Assembly: GCF_958979055.1 (NCBI RefSeq) | Contig: NC_084889.1 | Coordinates: forward strand, 5,596,761 to 5,660,760 | Direction: 5' to 3' | Length of the DNA: 64,000 bases | DNA from: Alnus glutinosa | Lineage: Eukaryota > Streptophyta > Magnoliopsida > Fagales > Betulaceae | Program-made: the position numbers and the translations under genes | Notes under the pieces: model-generated | The model's input: only the letters and a program-made list of their open reading frames with translations | Database searches by the model: none | What the model was told of the DNA's origin: nothing | In this document: positions 30,600 to 42,480 of the stretch, piece by piece | Position numbering within the stretch: position 1 is the stretch's first letter | How the letters are laid out: every line of letters starts with the position of its first letter

Positions 30600-32883
30600 A
30601 AGAGTAGAGTGACACAAACAAAATTTGGAAAAGAAAAAAAAACACTTGACGGTCATTATAACACAATTTTTTAATCGTAATGCCAATTTCTAAGAAATTT
30701 CCAAAAGGAAAATTTGATGGTGTGAATAGGTTTACTTTTGAGCCACCACCAGTCAGCATAAGAGCCAAACTCTGAGTGGAAAGCCGTGTGGGCCAAGATT
30801 CGAATAACAGAAACATGTAATTTTAAATAATAGAGAACATTAATATGGTTGTGGGTTCACGAGTTTATTAATAGACTATTGGAAGTTTGACGCCCATATT
30901 TAGGCTGTAGCTCAACTCAAACTTCTATATAATTGGTCCCATGAAAAACGGAAGGAAAGAAGATAGAAGGACCCTAGTTATTCCATTGGAAAGATGCCGA
31001 AGGCTCGTGGAACGTGGCCCAAAAGAGAGACAGACAAAAAAAAAATGTTAAGGGTACTAAATATTTTACTAAGAAATGAGTATCAAGACGTTGAGCTTAT
31101 TCATTAAAAATAATCAAAATAAATAATAAAAAAAAATGTTATGAATATCAATAAATAAACTCTACATCATTTTTGTATTTATCTCTTCATAAAAGATTTG
31201 GTACCTTTTAAGATTTTTCGAGACATAAATATTCTCTTTTTAGGATCTTGAACATGGGAAATCTAAATAAACAAAAATTATCGTGTGCTTGATTTTGTGG
31301 CTTTCACACTGCTCAGAAAATAATATTTAAAAAGTAATAAGGATTAATTTCTTTAATTTATATTAAATTTATATATATTCATACTATACGTGATTCTTTT
31401 TTAACAGAATATATGATTTTTATGTGCATTTTTAAAACCACAAATAAGAATTACGTTTATTTTGAACACACGCACGTAAGCTTAATAAAATTGGATGAAA
31501 AAAAATTATTCTTTCAATTCAACCTACAGAGAACTTTCGCGATTGGTTGATTTATATTTAAGGCACAAGACTCGCGAGAGTAGGGATAAATTATTATTTT
31601 TACCAAAGTAAATCTAATCTTTAGGCAATCCTAATACTGTAAAACATTTCAAACAATTTTACCTTTCACTAAAAGCAAGAGTAAAATCATTGTGACTAGA
31701 AGTCACTTTTACTTTCACTGTAACTTTTAAAATTTTTGACTTGTTTTAAATTTTTATTAAATTTTGATCAGTGATGATTTTAAAAATTATATTATTCTCA
31801 AAGAGATAAAATAATACCAAAATAACTTTTAAAATAAAAAACATTAAAGCTCATTTTGAGTTCTTTTATACTGATATAGCATTTAATTTTTAATAAAAAA
31901 ATTACATCTTATTTTTTTTCTCTTAATTTTATTAAAAAATAAAATAAAGTATCACATTAATATTAAAAGACTTTAAAAAAAAAAACTTAAAAAAATACAA
32001 AAAAAAAAAAAAAAACTTTATAATTTTTCTATAAAGTTACCCATAAATTAAATTACACAGGTCTAACGTCATATCATCCATGCCATTCAAACCTGTCGTT
32101 TGTCGGTTGAGAAATGATAAAAAAAAAAAAAAAAAAAAACTCCAGTTCCACAACTCTGCACTCAAATCAGACACAGGGTATCATCCCCCAGTGATTAACA
32201 GGGACGTCTCCATTTTTAATTAAAAAATAATTTTTTCAAAAAGTGATGCCTGATGTGATTATGTGTGAAGTTGTTGACTTGAGTGAAGGCCATATTTTAT
32301 TGGGTAAACCGTGACAAAAGGATGTAAAATATTTATTCACGTGGGATCAGCCTAAAATATTGATGGTTTTTCGAGAAGAGTCAACAAATAACCCCAAATT
32401 TTAAAGTGGAGGGGCAATCAATTCCCGTTGTTAATAAACCCGAATTTGAAGAGGAAGAACACAATTGTACGAATGAAAGTAAAGATGCGTCAATTGGCTC
32501 AAATCAGATACAGGGTAGTGATTAACAGGGACGTCTCCATTTTTAATTAAAAAATAATTTTTTAACATCAGGCATCACTTTTTGATAAAGAAAATTACCT
32601 TTTTATTCAAAAAGCACCGACCATCACTACAATCAGGCATCACTTTTTGATAAAAAAAATTCCATTTTTATTCAAAAAGCACCGACTATCACTACCCCCA
32701 GACAAAAGGACGGTGGGGCCGAGATTTAACGCTTTAAGCTACAGTTTGGTTGCATTCTCCGCGAATTCCGGTGACGCGCGCCTCGAGGCAAACATTGAAG
32801 ATTCTTTACAAAAGCAAAATTATGGTACAGTTTTGCTAGCTTGCTCCTACCAATTACTGAGTTCATGACTTAACCCCAAACCC
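30600..32883. other. AT-rich 5' flank of TNL2
   Basis: No gene seen. Poly-A tracts are frequent. A roughly 75-bp segment at 32,163-32,240 recurs at 32,498-32,570 (CAGGGACGTCTCCATTTTTA), and a 64-bp unit (CAGGCATCACTTTTTGATAA) is tandemly repeated at 32,570-32,695. From about 32,760 the sequence matches the 110 bp upstream of the TNL1 ATG, a likely conserved 5' UTR or proximal promoter. Confidence 0.5.
32163..32695. repeat. Local direct and tandem repeats upstream of TNL2
   Basis: Two dispersed copies of a 75-bp segment and two tandem copies of a 64-bp unit, absent upstream of TNL1. They lie within 720 bp of the TNL2 start codon. Confidence 0.6.
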
Positions 32884-33401
32884 ATGGCTTCCACCAGCAG
32901 CAATATTATTCAAACAGCCCCATGTACACCTTCCTCTTCTTTTTCTAAACCCCAATCGAAATACGAAGTTTTCCTCAGTTTCAGAGGCGCAGATACTCGC
33001 AATACTTTTACCGACCATCTCTATCACGCTTTGGATTCTCATAAAGGGATTAGAACCTTCAGGGACGATGAGGATCTTGAGATGGGAAGACCCATTAAAC
33101 CGGAACTCTTGGATGCAATCGAGACATCGAGAATGGCAGTCATCATTTTGTCAAGCGGCTATGCATCTTCCTCGTGGTGCTTGGAAGAACTTGCAAAGAT
33201 TATTGAATGCATGAAAGAACGAGGGATGAGAGTCTTGCCAGTTTTCTACCACTTGGATCCTCGTGTTGTGCGCTATCAGATTGGCTCTTTTAAAGATGCC
33301 TTTGCTGAACATGAAAAACGTTTCGAGGAGAAGATGGTGCAAAGGTGGAGAGATGCTTTGAAAGAAGTGGCTGATCTCTCCGGACGCCATTTAAAGGATG
33401 G
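32884..33401 (+). CDS. TNL2 exon 1: TIR domain
   Basis: 172 codons plus two bases; nearly identical to TNL1 exon 1, with the WCLEEL motif and Glu102 intact, and a two-residue deletion near its end. The donor is GATGG|GTACGT. Changes against TNL1 are few and scattered, which points to a recent duplication. Confidence 0.9.
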
Positions 33402-33593
33402 GTACGTAACATTTATTACTGACCGATCTTCTAGACAGAATCGTTTTTTTTTTTTTCTTGCCCTGACTGCAAAATATATACACTTATTACTATAAATGTA
33501 TATGCTAAATAGTTACTAGCTTCATCATCATGATGGAGTTTTACAAATAGCACTAAATATATATGAGAGTAACTTCTATAGGACTTGCCACGA

Positions 33594-33628
<35 letters not shown>

Positions 33629-34324
33629 GCAGTTTGGTTTCTGGTTTCTGGTTGGGTTTTTGCGATTGGCAAACCAGACAAATGTCAAAAGCCTAGTCGA
33701 TGAAGGCCAATGTCCTCGCATAAATCCTGAGTCATCCAGGCTCTTATGTTGCTTCCGCGTATTGGAGGAAGCACTGGTGGTCATGGGTTTGTGCCCAATC
33801 AGTGAGAGTGATTGACTTTCGTACGAAGACATTCAACTTGTGATTTTTAAAGATACGTGACATTTGAGATGATCTAAGGAGGAATCTAAATTAACGGTTA
33901 ATAATGAAACAATGTGTTTGTTAATGAACATATACATAAATAGTAACCTTTTGTTAAAGCATTTTTAAAATTAATATGTACATATATTTATTTTGTGTTT
34001 TGGCAATGTTTTAAAATGAATGTATTAAAGAGCTAGCATTAAATGAAGATAGTGTTATATTGAAAAAAGAGAAAGTGTAGTTGACATTTGTAAGACACAA
34101 CACACTTTAAGCATTTAAAGTAATGCTTTGGTCAGTTTAGTATATGCACTTATGTGAGTACTCTAGTACGATGCTTCACACATGCATGTGTGGCAATGGG
34201 AGCTACTGGCGCCCTGATGATGCACTTGGCACTTAGCACGAAGTATCAGAGCAATCTAATTAATTTTGGATGGTCATGATTATTCGATTTGGTGGTTTAA
34301 ATCTAGACCATAGGATGATTCTTA

Positions 34325-35026
34325 GGCCTCGTTTGGTTCGCGGAATAGACCCCTGGAATGGAATGACTATTCCTATGGAATAGTCATTCTTTTGTTTGGT
34401 AGGGGTCTATTCCTTGGAATAGGTATTCCAATGGAAATACCTATTCCTTTACGAAGAGGAAAACCTATTCCTCTAAAAAATGAGAGGAATAGCTATTCCT
34501 TAAGGTAAATGCAATATTTTCCAGAAAAAACCATTATTTTATATTTTATTATTATTTTTTTTTTAAAAAAAAAAAAAAACCAAAAACCTAAAAACCAAAC
34601 CCTTAACTGGCTGGCCGGCCACCCATTGGAGTCGGGGGTGGTCGCGCCACCCCCGGAACGCCTCACGGTGGACCCCAGAGGCGTTCCGGGGGGATTCGCT
34701 TCGGGGGTGGCCGCGGCAACCCCCGGAGACCACTCCGGGGGTGGTTGCGGCCACCCCCAAAGTGAATCGGTGGTCGGCCACCCATGGGTTTTTTTTTTTC
34801 CTTTTTTTTTGTTTTGTTTTTTTAATAATTTGATTTTCTTTTTAATTTTTTTTTTAAAAAAAATGTGGGTTTTTTTTTAGTAATTTTGATTGAATTTCAA
34901 TTAAAATATATGTATTTTTACCAAACTAAAGATTAAGAATAGCCATTCCATTCCGTCACCTTCTATTCCTAGGAATGACTATCCTTTTTCCTAATGGAAT
35001 AGTCATTTCGCAAACCAAACGAGGCC
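34325..35026. mobile_element. PIF/Harbinger-type non-autonomous element in TNL2 intron 1
   Basis: A 702-bp element with termini GGCCTCGTTTGGTTCGCGGA and the inverted counterpart TTTCGCAAACCAAACGAGGCC-like at the right, flanked by TTA on both sides (34,322-34,324 and 35,027-35,029), as expected for Harbinger. TNL1 intron 1 keeps the empty site (TTCTTAGGTAGATC at about 14,568-14,581). The centre (34,600-34,785) is a GC-rich, partly self-complementary block with repeated CCCCCGGA/GGGGGTGG. No transposase is seen. Confidence 0.88.
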
Positions 35027-35612
35027 TTAGGTGGATCCAGTGGTTGAATTTAATGGACCATCACTAATGTAAACTGTAAGATCAAATCACATTTGATCTA
35101 ATGATTGAAACTAAATAATAACGATCTAATGATTATTATTAAATATTCTTTGATAGTTATTTGATTTGATGCTCAGAATTAAGTATCTGTTAAAATAATA
35201 ATTTATGACTGTTACTTAAGCAGTTATGAACAGTTGGATTAGCAGTTATTCAACACAATACAGAAGTAACTGTTGTCCAGTTATTAAATACCTTATGTAT
35301 TTAAATTTTAAGTCTTTGTCTCTTACTATAATAGAAAATCTAATAGTATTTTGGTTAATTTTTCATTTGTGCAAAACACAATTGAACAAATAGAAGATTT
35401 TGGGTACTATTGTATTCTGTAGAAATATTTGTTGTAACCCTTTGCATACCTTTTGTATACCATTTTTGACAATGGCAAATTTTTTGAAAGAAAACAATGT
35501 TGTAACACACCTTACAAGCAATATTTCATTTTTCTGCTTTCTATTACTTTTATCTAACAATATTTGCATATCTCCTTTGGGTTTGCATGATTTGCAATAT
35601 TGACTCTTACAG

Positions 35613-36702
35613 GCAGTCTGAGTCAGAGTTTATCGAAGAAATTGTTGAAAAGATATCTCAAGAATTGAATGATACAAACATAAGTGGTAATTATAAGAAT
35701 GGCCTTGTTGGAATTGACTCTCGTGTTGCGGAAATTATGGAGTATATGGATATGGCGTCGGATGATGTTCGCTTTATAGGGATATGTGGGATGAGTGGAA
35801 TCGGCAAGACAACTCTTGCACAAGAAGTTTTTGAAAGCGTCCGTCGCCAATTTCAAGCTAGAAGCTTTCTCAGTGATGTCAAAAGACGTGATTTACGGGA
35901 TTTACAAGATCAACTCCTTCAGGATATGAAGTTGAAAAAAAGTGCAATGCCAATCAGATGGGATGGCATCAGAGCGACAAGTAACAAAAAGGTTGTTATT
36001 GTTCTTGATGATGCGGATGAAGAAAAGTTGGGAAAATTAGCAGGTTTCCATGACTGGTTTGGCCCAGGGAGTAGAATCATCATAACTACTGAAGATAAGG
36101 GTTTGTTGCGGAGGAAATATGGGCAGGAAAATGTATACGATGCTAAAAAATTGAATTCATCTGATGCTCTGCAGCTCTTTAGTCAAGAAGCTTTTGGCAA
36201 ACCCCAATGTGAAGAATATTTATTGGATATATGCAATGGTTTTGTAAGTTATGTTAACGGCCATCCTCTAGCTCTTAAAATTCTGGGTTCCTCCATGCAT
36301 GATATATCAGAAAAAGATCTATGGAAAGCTGAGCTGGAAAGACTAAGAGTAAGTGCTGAACTTCCTGACGATGACAGAATTCAAAAAGCACTTAGAATCA
36401 GTTACACTGGATTGAGTACTCCAAAGAAAAAACTATTTTTAGACGTTGCATGTTTCTTCAATGGGGAGGACAAAAATCGAATAGCAAATATACTAGAAGA
36501 TTCTGGTTGCATCCCGGAGATTGATATAAAGGCTCTTATTAACAAATCTCTCATTACTATTTTAGGAAGAAAATTGTGGATGCATAATTTACTTCAACAA
36601 ATGGGTTGGGAAATTGTCAATCAGGAATGCATGGAAAGACCCGGAGAGCGCAGTAGATTGTGGCTTTGTGAGGATGTCCTTGAAGTATTAAACAATGGTA
36701 AA
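35613..36702 (+). CDS. TNL2 exon 2: NB-ARC domain
   Basis: 363 codons aligned end to end with TNL1 exon 2, with P-loop GMSGIGKTTLAQ, kinase-2 VVIVLDDAD, GPGSRIIITTED, GHPLALKILGSSM and MHNLLQQMG all present. It shows small in-frame deletions, for example before GIRATSNKK. The MHN variant is shared with TNL1, so it predates the duplication. Confidence 0.9.
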
Positions 36703-36827
36703 GTAAGTGTTATAGTATTATAGACATGAACTTATAAGAGAAGTACATATTGGTACAATTTTTGAAATTTTTTGCTATATCTTTCGGTGTACTAGTTTAA
36801 GTACTGTTCTTAATTAATGGTTTTTAG

Positions 36828-37106
36828 GGAACAGATTCAATTGAAGGCATACTACTAAATGCACCTTCTCAAAAAGAAGTACGCTTGAATGCTGACGCCT
36901 TCTCAAAGATGAAAAAGCTAAGATTGCTTAAAATTTGTACTCATCTACACCTTCCTCAAGGCCTCAACTATCTTTCTAATGAGTTACGTCTGATGGAATG
37001 GCATGAATATCCTCTGAAATCCCTTCCGACGAGTTTTCAACCAGAGAAACTTGTTGAACTCGTTATGCATCGCAGCCACATCAAGCAACTACCCAATGGA
37101 TTTAGT
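36828..37106 (+). CDS. TNL2 exon 3: first LRR exon
   Basis: 93 codons, phase 0, starting GTDSIEGILL; one codon longer than TNL1 (THLHLPQG against TVHLPQG). The donor is AGT|GTAAGT, followed by a TC tract at 37,130-37,157. Confidence 0.87.
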
Positions 37107-37125
37107 GTAAGTTTTCCACTCATGC

Positions 37126-37161
<36 letters not shown>

Positions 37162-37203
37162 TTAATTTCCTAGATATAATTTTTTTTTTTTTTTTGGTCA
37201 CAG

Positions 37204-38429
37204 AACTTAGGCAGGCTAAAAGTCATGGACCTTAGTGACTCGCAAAACTTAATCAAGACTCCCAACTTCACTGGACTTCCAAATCTTGAGAGGGTCATTT
37301 TTCAAGGTTGCACAAGATTGTATAAGGTTCACCCATCTCTTGGAGTTCTCAAGCGGCTTACTCTATTAAATCTGAAAGATTGCAAATATCTTAATAGCCT
37401 TCCACAGGAAATCAATTTGGAATCTCTTGAAACTTTGATCTTATCTGGCTGTTCAAGACTCAAAAAGTTTCCAGATATCGGAACAAGTATGACAAGTTTG
37501 TCGAAGCTTTATTTGGATGGGACTGCCATAGAGGAACTGCCATTATCAATTGAGTATCTAACTGGCCTGACTTTATTGAATCTTCAAGACTGCAAGAATT
37601 TATCAAGTTTTCCGAGTGTCATTGGTAGTTTGACATCTCTTAAAACTCTCATTCTGTCCGGATTGAGGTTCGCCCACATAAACCATGGCATTCCTTGGGC
37701 CTCTCACCCATTCTATCCTCAGTTGGTGCGGCTACACTTGCTTTATGGGCAGATTTTTCCTTGGGCCTCTCCCCCATTTTATCGGCAATTGTTGCGACCA
37801 CACTAATTGGTTTATGGACATATTGTTTGTTTATTGCCAAACATCCTGAACCAAAGCCCAACTTCTTGTTGCTCAAGTCTTCGTCAGGTTTAGGCTCATT
37901 AGTATGTCTAGATCTAAGTGACTGCAATCTGGAGGACGGAGCTCTCCCCAATGAATTTAGTTGCTTATCTTCACTGCAGTCTCTAAATTTGAGCAAAAAC
38001 CATTTTACATGCGTGCCTGACAGCGTTTCTCAGCTCTCTGCTTGGACAATTGTAGCAGGCTTAAATCGTTGACAAATATTCCGTTAAGTACACAATATGT
38101 AATGGCACGAGAATGCACTTCACTAGAAAATCATTCAAATCAAGTTATAGTGTGGACTTCAGGTGAATCAGGATTCACGTTTATTAACTGCCTCAGCTTG
38201 GGGGACAATGAAGAATGCAACATGAGTGACGTTAATTTGGAATCAGGATTCACGTCTATTAACTGGTTCAGCTTGGGGGACAATGAAGAATGCAACATGA
38301 GTGACGTTAATTTGGAATCAAGATGCACGTCTATTAACTGGCTCAGCTTGAGGGACGATGAAGAATGCCAAATTTTTGACGTTAAGTTGCTAGATGTACA
38401 CTTCCAGCCATTGTGGCAAAGATACATGA

Positions 38430-38431
<2 letters not shown>
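37204..38431 (+). pseudogene. TNL2 exon 4: main LRR exon with two frameshifts
   Basis: It aligns with TNL1 exon 4 throughout but loses one base near 37,666 and 16 bp near 38,039, so the frame is lost over the hydrophobic insert and the last LRRs. At 38,165-38,389 a 75-bp unit (SGFTSINWFSLGDNEECNMS) is present three times where TNL1 has one, adding 50 residues in frame. The end, AAG|GTCTCTCTC, runs into a 66-bp TC tract. Confidence 0.85.

Positions 38432-38498
<67 letters not shown>
38432..38498. repeat. (TC)n microsatellite at the TNL2 intron 4 donor
   Basis: About 33 TC dinucleotides beginning at the second base of the intron; the counterpart in TNL1 (17,752) is half as long. Confidence 0.92.
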
Positions 38499-38503
<5 letters not shown>

Positions 38504-38553
38504 CAGACACACACTGAACATCCTTTTACCTTTTTGCCGTGTAATTTTTGCAG

Positions 38554-39162
38554 GAGAAAATTGAACAAAGCGAAGGATTTCAGGGCGTTATCCCTCAAAC
38601 TGAAATTCCAGAGTGGTTCGGGCATCCGAATCCTGGGTCAATTAATGTACCAATCCGGCTACCACCCGATCTGTATCAAAATAGCAATTGGAGAGGAATT
38701 GCGTTGTGTACTATTTTTGTAGTCAATAGCAATCGGGATTCCAAATGTTTTCATGAGTTTATATGTCGCTTGGACATAGATGGAGGTGTTGTCGATTCTC
38801 CCCTGGTTTTTACCTTCCCTAAAGACCAATTCTATCCTGGCTCTTTTGGACTTTGGCTATATATATCGCATGAGAAATTTAGGGAACGTGTAGATGTACG
38901 CGGCTGCGTTAGCCCTTCAGTTACAACCAACAGCCCAGATGTTGAGATTAAACTGTTCGGTGCACGTTTACTATACGAGGGAGATATGGTACAGTTTGTC
39001 CAAGAGTTTAGTCAGAAACGTTTTGGGAGCCCCGATGCCCTACATCAACGTCATCAACGCTTTATACACCCTCATATAGACCATTCCGCGTGCCAGTCAT
39101 GTTGTGACTCGATCCCCTGGCTGAAAAGAGAGCTCAAGAAACTGCTTTCAAGATTGTATCAG
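38554..39162 (+). CDS. TNL2 exon 5: C-JID module 1
   Basis: 203 codons, phase 0. Signature GVIPQTEIPEWFGHPNPGSI, VPIRLPPDLYQNSNWRGIAL, then VEIKLFGARLLYEGDMVQFV. Orthologous to TNL1 exon 5, with small in-frame indels. Confidence 0.85.
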
Positions 39163-39271
39163 GTCTCTCCCTATATTTCTTCACTGAAAACCATAATTAA
39201 TTTATGTATCTATTTTTCCCTCACTCATCACTGAAGATATATATATATATATATATTTGTGTATTTTACAG

Positions 39272-39861
39272 AGAGACCCTGCACGAAACCACTGGTACGA
39301 TTATATCTTTCCTCATATGTCGATCCCCAAGTGGTTCAATCACAAGAAATTTCTGTCAGAAATAAGAATGCAGCTGCCTCCAGATTTGCATAACAATAAG
39401 AGATGGATGGGATTCTCTGTCTATGCTTCGTATACTGTGTACAAGCAACCATATAGTTCCGGTCAGGACCCAACAATTATTTTAAGTTTTTCTGGTCTTT
39501 CGGCTGGTGAAGCTCCTTCCGCACCTTACATGGCCCTTCCGCGGTCTAGAGACATTTTTTGGGGGTCACGTCGACTTTTGGTATTTTATATACCACGCGT
39601 GCTATTTGAGTTGAATCAGTGTAGTGAGATTTGGGCTTCATTCCAAAGCAACAACCCACGTGTGCTAAAGGTTGAAACGTGTGGAATCCGTCTTGTGTAC
39701 GAGCAAGATGTTGAAGAGTTTGTGGAAACGTTACAGCAGTACATGTTGAATTGCTCAGATTCCTCCCGTCGATTTTATTACATAAATCTTTATGATCAAG
39801 TTGAAGACTTGCAAGGCTGCGACCATGGAGAATATTTTAGCTGCTCTTTCTCATTGCAAAG
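39272..39861 (+). CDS. TNL2 exon 6: C-JID module 2
   Basis: 590 bp exiting in phase 2, as in TNL1. Signature RDPARNHWYDYIFPHMSIPK then WFNHKKF, MQLPPDLHNNKRWMGFSVYA and KVETCGIRLVYEQDVEEFVE. Confidence 0.85.
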
Positions 39862-39985
39862 GTTAATGTTCACTGGAAACGATTTTGTTATCATAATACG
39901 TGCATATTTAATATTACTACATCATATATATATATATGTGTGTGTGTGTAAACAATTTGTAAAATATATGTTCTTATACTTGCAG

Positions 39986-40193
39986 GAGGCCAAAGCTTCT
40001 ACCAAGTATTGAAAATGTAGCAGAGGAGGGTTGTACTTCACCCGAAACATTTTCAAATCAAGCAGGCAATTCCAGAAATTCAACATCTTTAATTTTAGGC
40101 ATACCCTTGCGGGACGAGCAATGTGGAAGTACTTCGTCAATAGGCATTGTGCAACAGGCTTTCCTTGAACGTTGGTTCAAAACACACTTGCAG
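39986..40193 (+). CDS. TNL2 exon 7: linker exon
   Basis: 208 bp restoring phase 0, encoding RPKLLPSIENVAEEGCTSPE and a serine-rich linker. The donor is TTGCAG|GTCTCTCTC. The 13.2-kb transposon-filled intron begins here. Confidence 0.75.
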
Positions 40194-40839
40194 GTCTCTC
40201 TCTCTCTTTTTCTCACACACCCACGCACTAACTGAACACAAACATTTACGGTTTTGAACACATAAAGCAAAAAACACAATGGGCACGTAAATCTCAACAC
40301 AACATATTTAGCAAAGAGAGAATTAGTCACAGATTCATCTATAACTCATCTTTTGTTATTTTTTATAAATCTGTCATTGTGTATGTAAGATTCACACTGC
40401 GTCCCAAATTTTCAACGGTGGATTTGCACCTCTTTTATACAGTGTTAAACAAGAGATAGATAAAAGATAAAAATTAATCAAAACATTTTTCTTTTGTTTT
40501 GAACGAAATATCTCAATATTTTATTGATCAAAGATCACGAGCATAAAGCTCTGCAAATTCATAGTTACATATTTTAAAATTACATAATCATAGATACAAA
40601 CAAAATTCTTACAATAAAGAACTATCTATTACTTTCATCTTCCGCTAACACATGTACAAAAATAGTTAAAGAGGATATCTGCTCCGAGTAGACTAGATCT
40701 AAGACAATATATGATATCTAAATATCCTAAAAATTTATTTAAACTGACCGTGAGAGATAACCCCTTACACTAAACTATCCAGGCCGTGAGAGATAACCTC
40801 TCACACCTAACTAACCTTCATCTCATAGATCGCCCTAAT

Positions 40840-41630
40840 AGCCTCATCAAATTTTACTCACCAAAGTAGATAAAAATCACTTTTCTCTATTCTGGTGAGC
40901 CATTTTTTTAAAATTTTCCCAACAGTCTCACTATTTTAACTATTCACTATCACTATTCCATTTAAATAATATTTTTTCATTTTTCTTTATTCTTTCTCTA
41001 TTTAATCTTTTTATATAACAAATTACCATACACATTTATCTTGAGATTAGATTATTGCTAAGAAATTCACAGAAGTTTTCGTTTGCTTCTCAACCAAATT
41101 TAAGAAAGAAATAAATTCATTAAATAATATTATTCCATTTAAATAATATTTTTTCTGATTTCTTTATTCTTTCTCTATTTAATCTTTTTATACAACAAGC
41201 TACCATACACCTTTATCTTGAGATTAGATCATTGATAAGAAATTCACAGAAGTTTTCATTTGCTTCTTAACCAAATTCAAGAAAGAAAGAAAGAAAAGAT
41301 AAATGAAAGAACCACAAAGTTTATGTCAGTAACAAAGAATCCTTCATGTCCATGAAATAATGACATTATCATGTGAGAGAGATGGGAGAAGAAAATGAGA
41401 GAAAAAATGAAAAAAAATGTGCTGATCATGTGAGAGAGAAAGGTGAAACAAAATTGATGAGTGAGTTGGTGAGTGAATATTACTCATCAAAATGGGGGAG
41501 TATTTTCACTCACCAAAACTTTTTGGTTAAAGTGATGAGGCTGCTGGAGTGGTTTTTTAGTGTTTTTATCAAATTGGCTCACCAAAATAGCTAAAAAACT
41601 ATTTTGGCGAGGCTACTTATAGGAATGCTA
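40840..41630. mobile_element. Fold-back MITE-like element (GTGAGTGAAT family), copy 2
   Basis: Inverted ends: TAGCCTCATCAAATTTTACT with GGTGAGCCA on the left, TTGGCTCACCAAAATAGC with GGCGAGGCTA on the right, about 790 bp apart. Inside is a local direct duplication (AATATTTTTTC, TTTATTCTTTCTCTATTTAATC). It is related to the stretches at 22,960 and 57,115. No coding region. Confidence 0.5.
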
Positions 41631-41897
41631 TAAGGGGCGAAACAATACAGTTTTCTTAAACAATTACACTACTAAAAAACCAAAAAATGGGGCAGTTTTT
41701 TTTTTTTTTTTTTTTAATTATCATGAAAACCTTTTCAAAAAAAAAATTATCACGAAAACATAAAAGTTTTCACCGCTTGTGAAACAATCGAAGTGAACAT
41801 ATTATTATATCGTCGTTTAAATGGCAAGAAAAAAAAAAATTCATTGTTGACCTTTTAAATGATGACAACCGGCACGCGTCAAATTATCATTGTTTTA

Positions 41898-42193
41898 GGG
41901 TCCATTTGGGTTTGCGATTTCAAAAAGTGCAATTTAAAAATAGCGATTTTAAAATGTGGGATTTAAAAAAATGATTTTTAAAAATGCAGTTAAGCGTTTA
42001 GTAAAATCGCAGGTTAGCCTTTTAAAATACTGCGTTTTCAAAAAAGTACCACATTGCCTACAATTTGAATAAGTATTTTTCTGCGTTTTCAAATCACAAT
42101 TTTTTAAGAACTCAATTTCCAAACGGTTCTTTTTCTGCAATTTGATTTAAAATCGCACTTTTTCTTTACGAAATCGCAATCCCAAACGCACCC
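41898..42193. mobile_element. PIF/Harbinger-type MITE (GTTTGGG-ended), copy 2
   Basis: A 296-bp element with ends GGGTCCATTTGGGTTTGCGA and CGCAATCCCAAACGCACCC, flanked by TTA on both sides (41,895-41,897; 42,194-42,196). Same family as 30,059-30,371. No coding capacity. Confidence 0.82.
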
Positions 42194-42284
42194 TTAAACA
42201 AACGATGAGATTGAATATACAAACCTTTAAATTCTCGTCGTTTTTATTGGATAAAGAGAACTAACGTACTATTATAATCATTTA

Positions 42285-42480
42285 AGACATGTTTGGGTAA
42301 TAAGTATTTTTTTAAAAAAAAAAAATTAAATGCTTATTTTGAATTAAAATTTTATTAAGATTTTATGCAATATTTTTAAATTTTATCTTAAGTTTTTTAA
42401 ATCATCCAAACATAATTTTAAAAAATAAATTCTTTCGGTATTTGTAATTTTTTAAAAAATCGCACACCCAAACAAGCCAT
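42285..42480. mobile_element. MITE-like inverted repeat
   Basis: Ends AGACATGTTTGGGT and ACCCAAACAAGCCAT are imperfect inverted repeats 196 bp apart around an A/T-rich centre. Target duplication is not clear, so the family is unassigned. Confidence 0.4.

Noticed and set aside
32095-32115. Possible remnant of the MULE end (GAGAAATGATA) in unit 2
   Set aside because: Only 11 bases match and an A-run follows; the target duplication and opposite TIR are missing, so chance is likelier.
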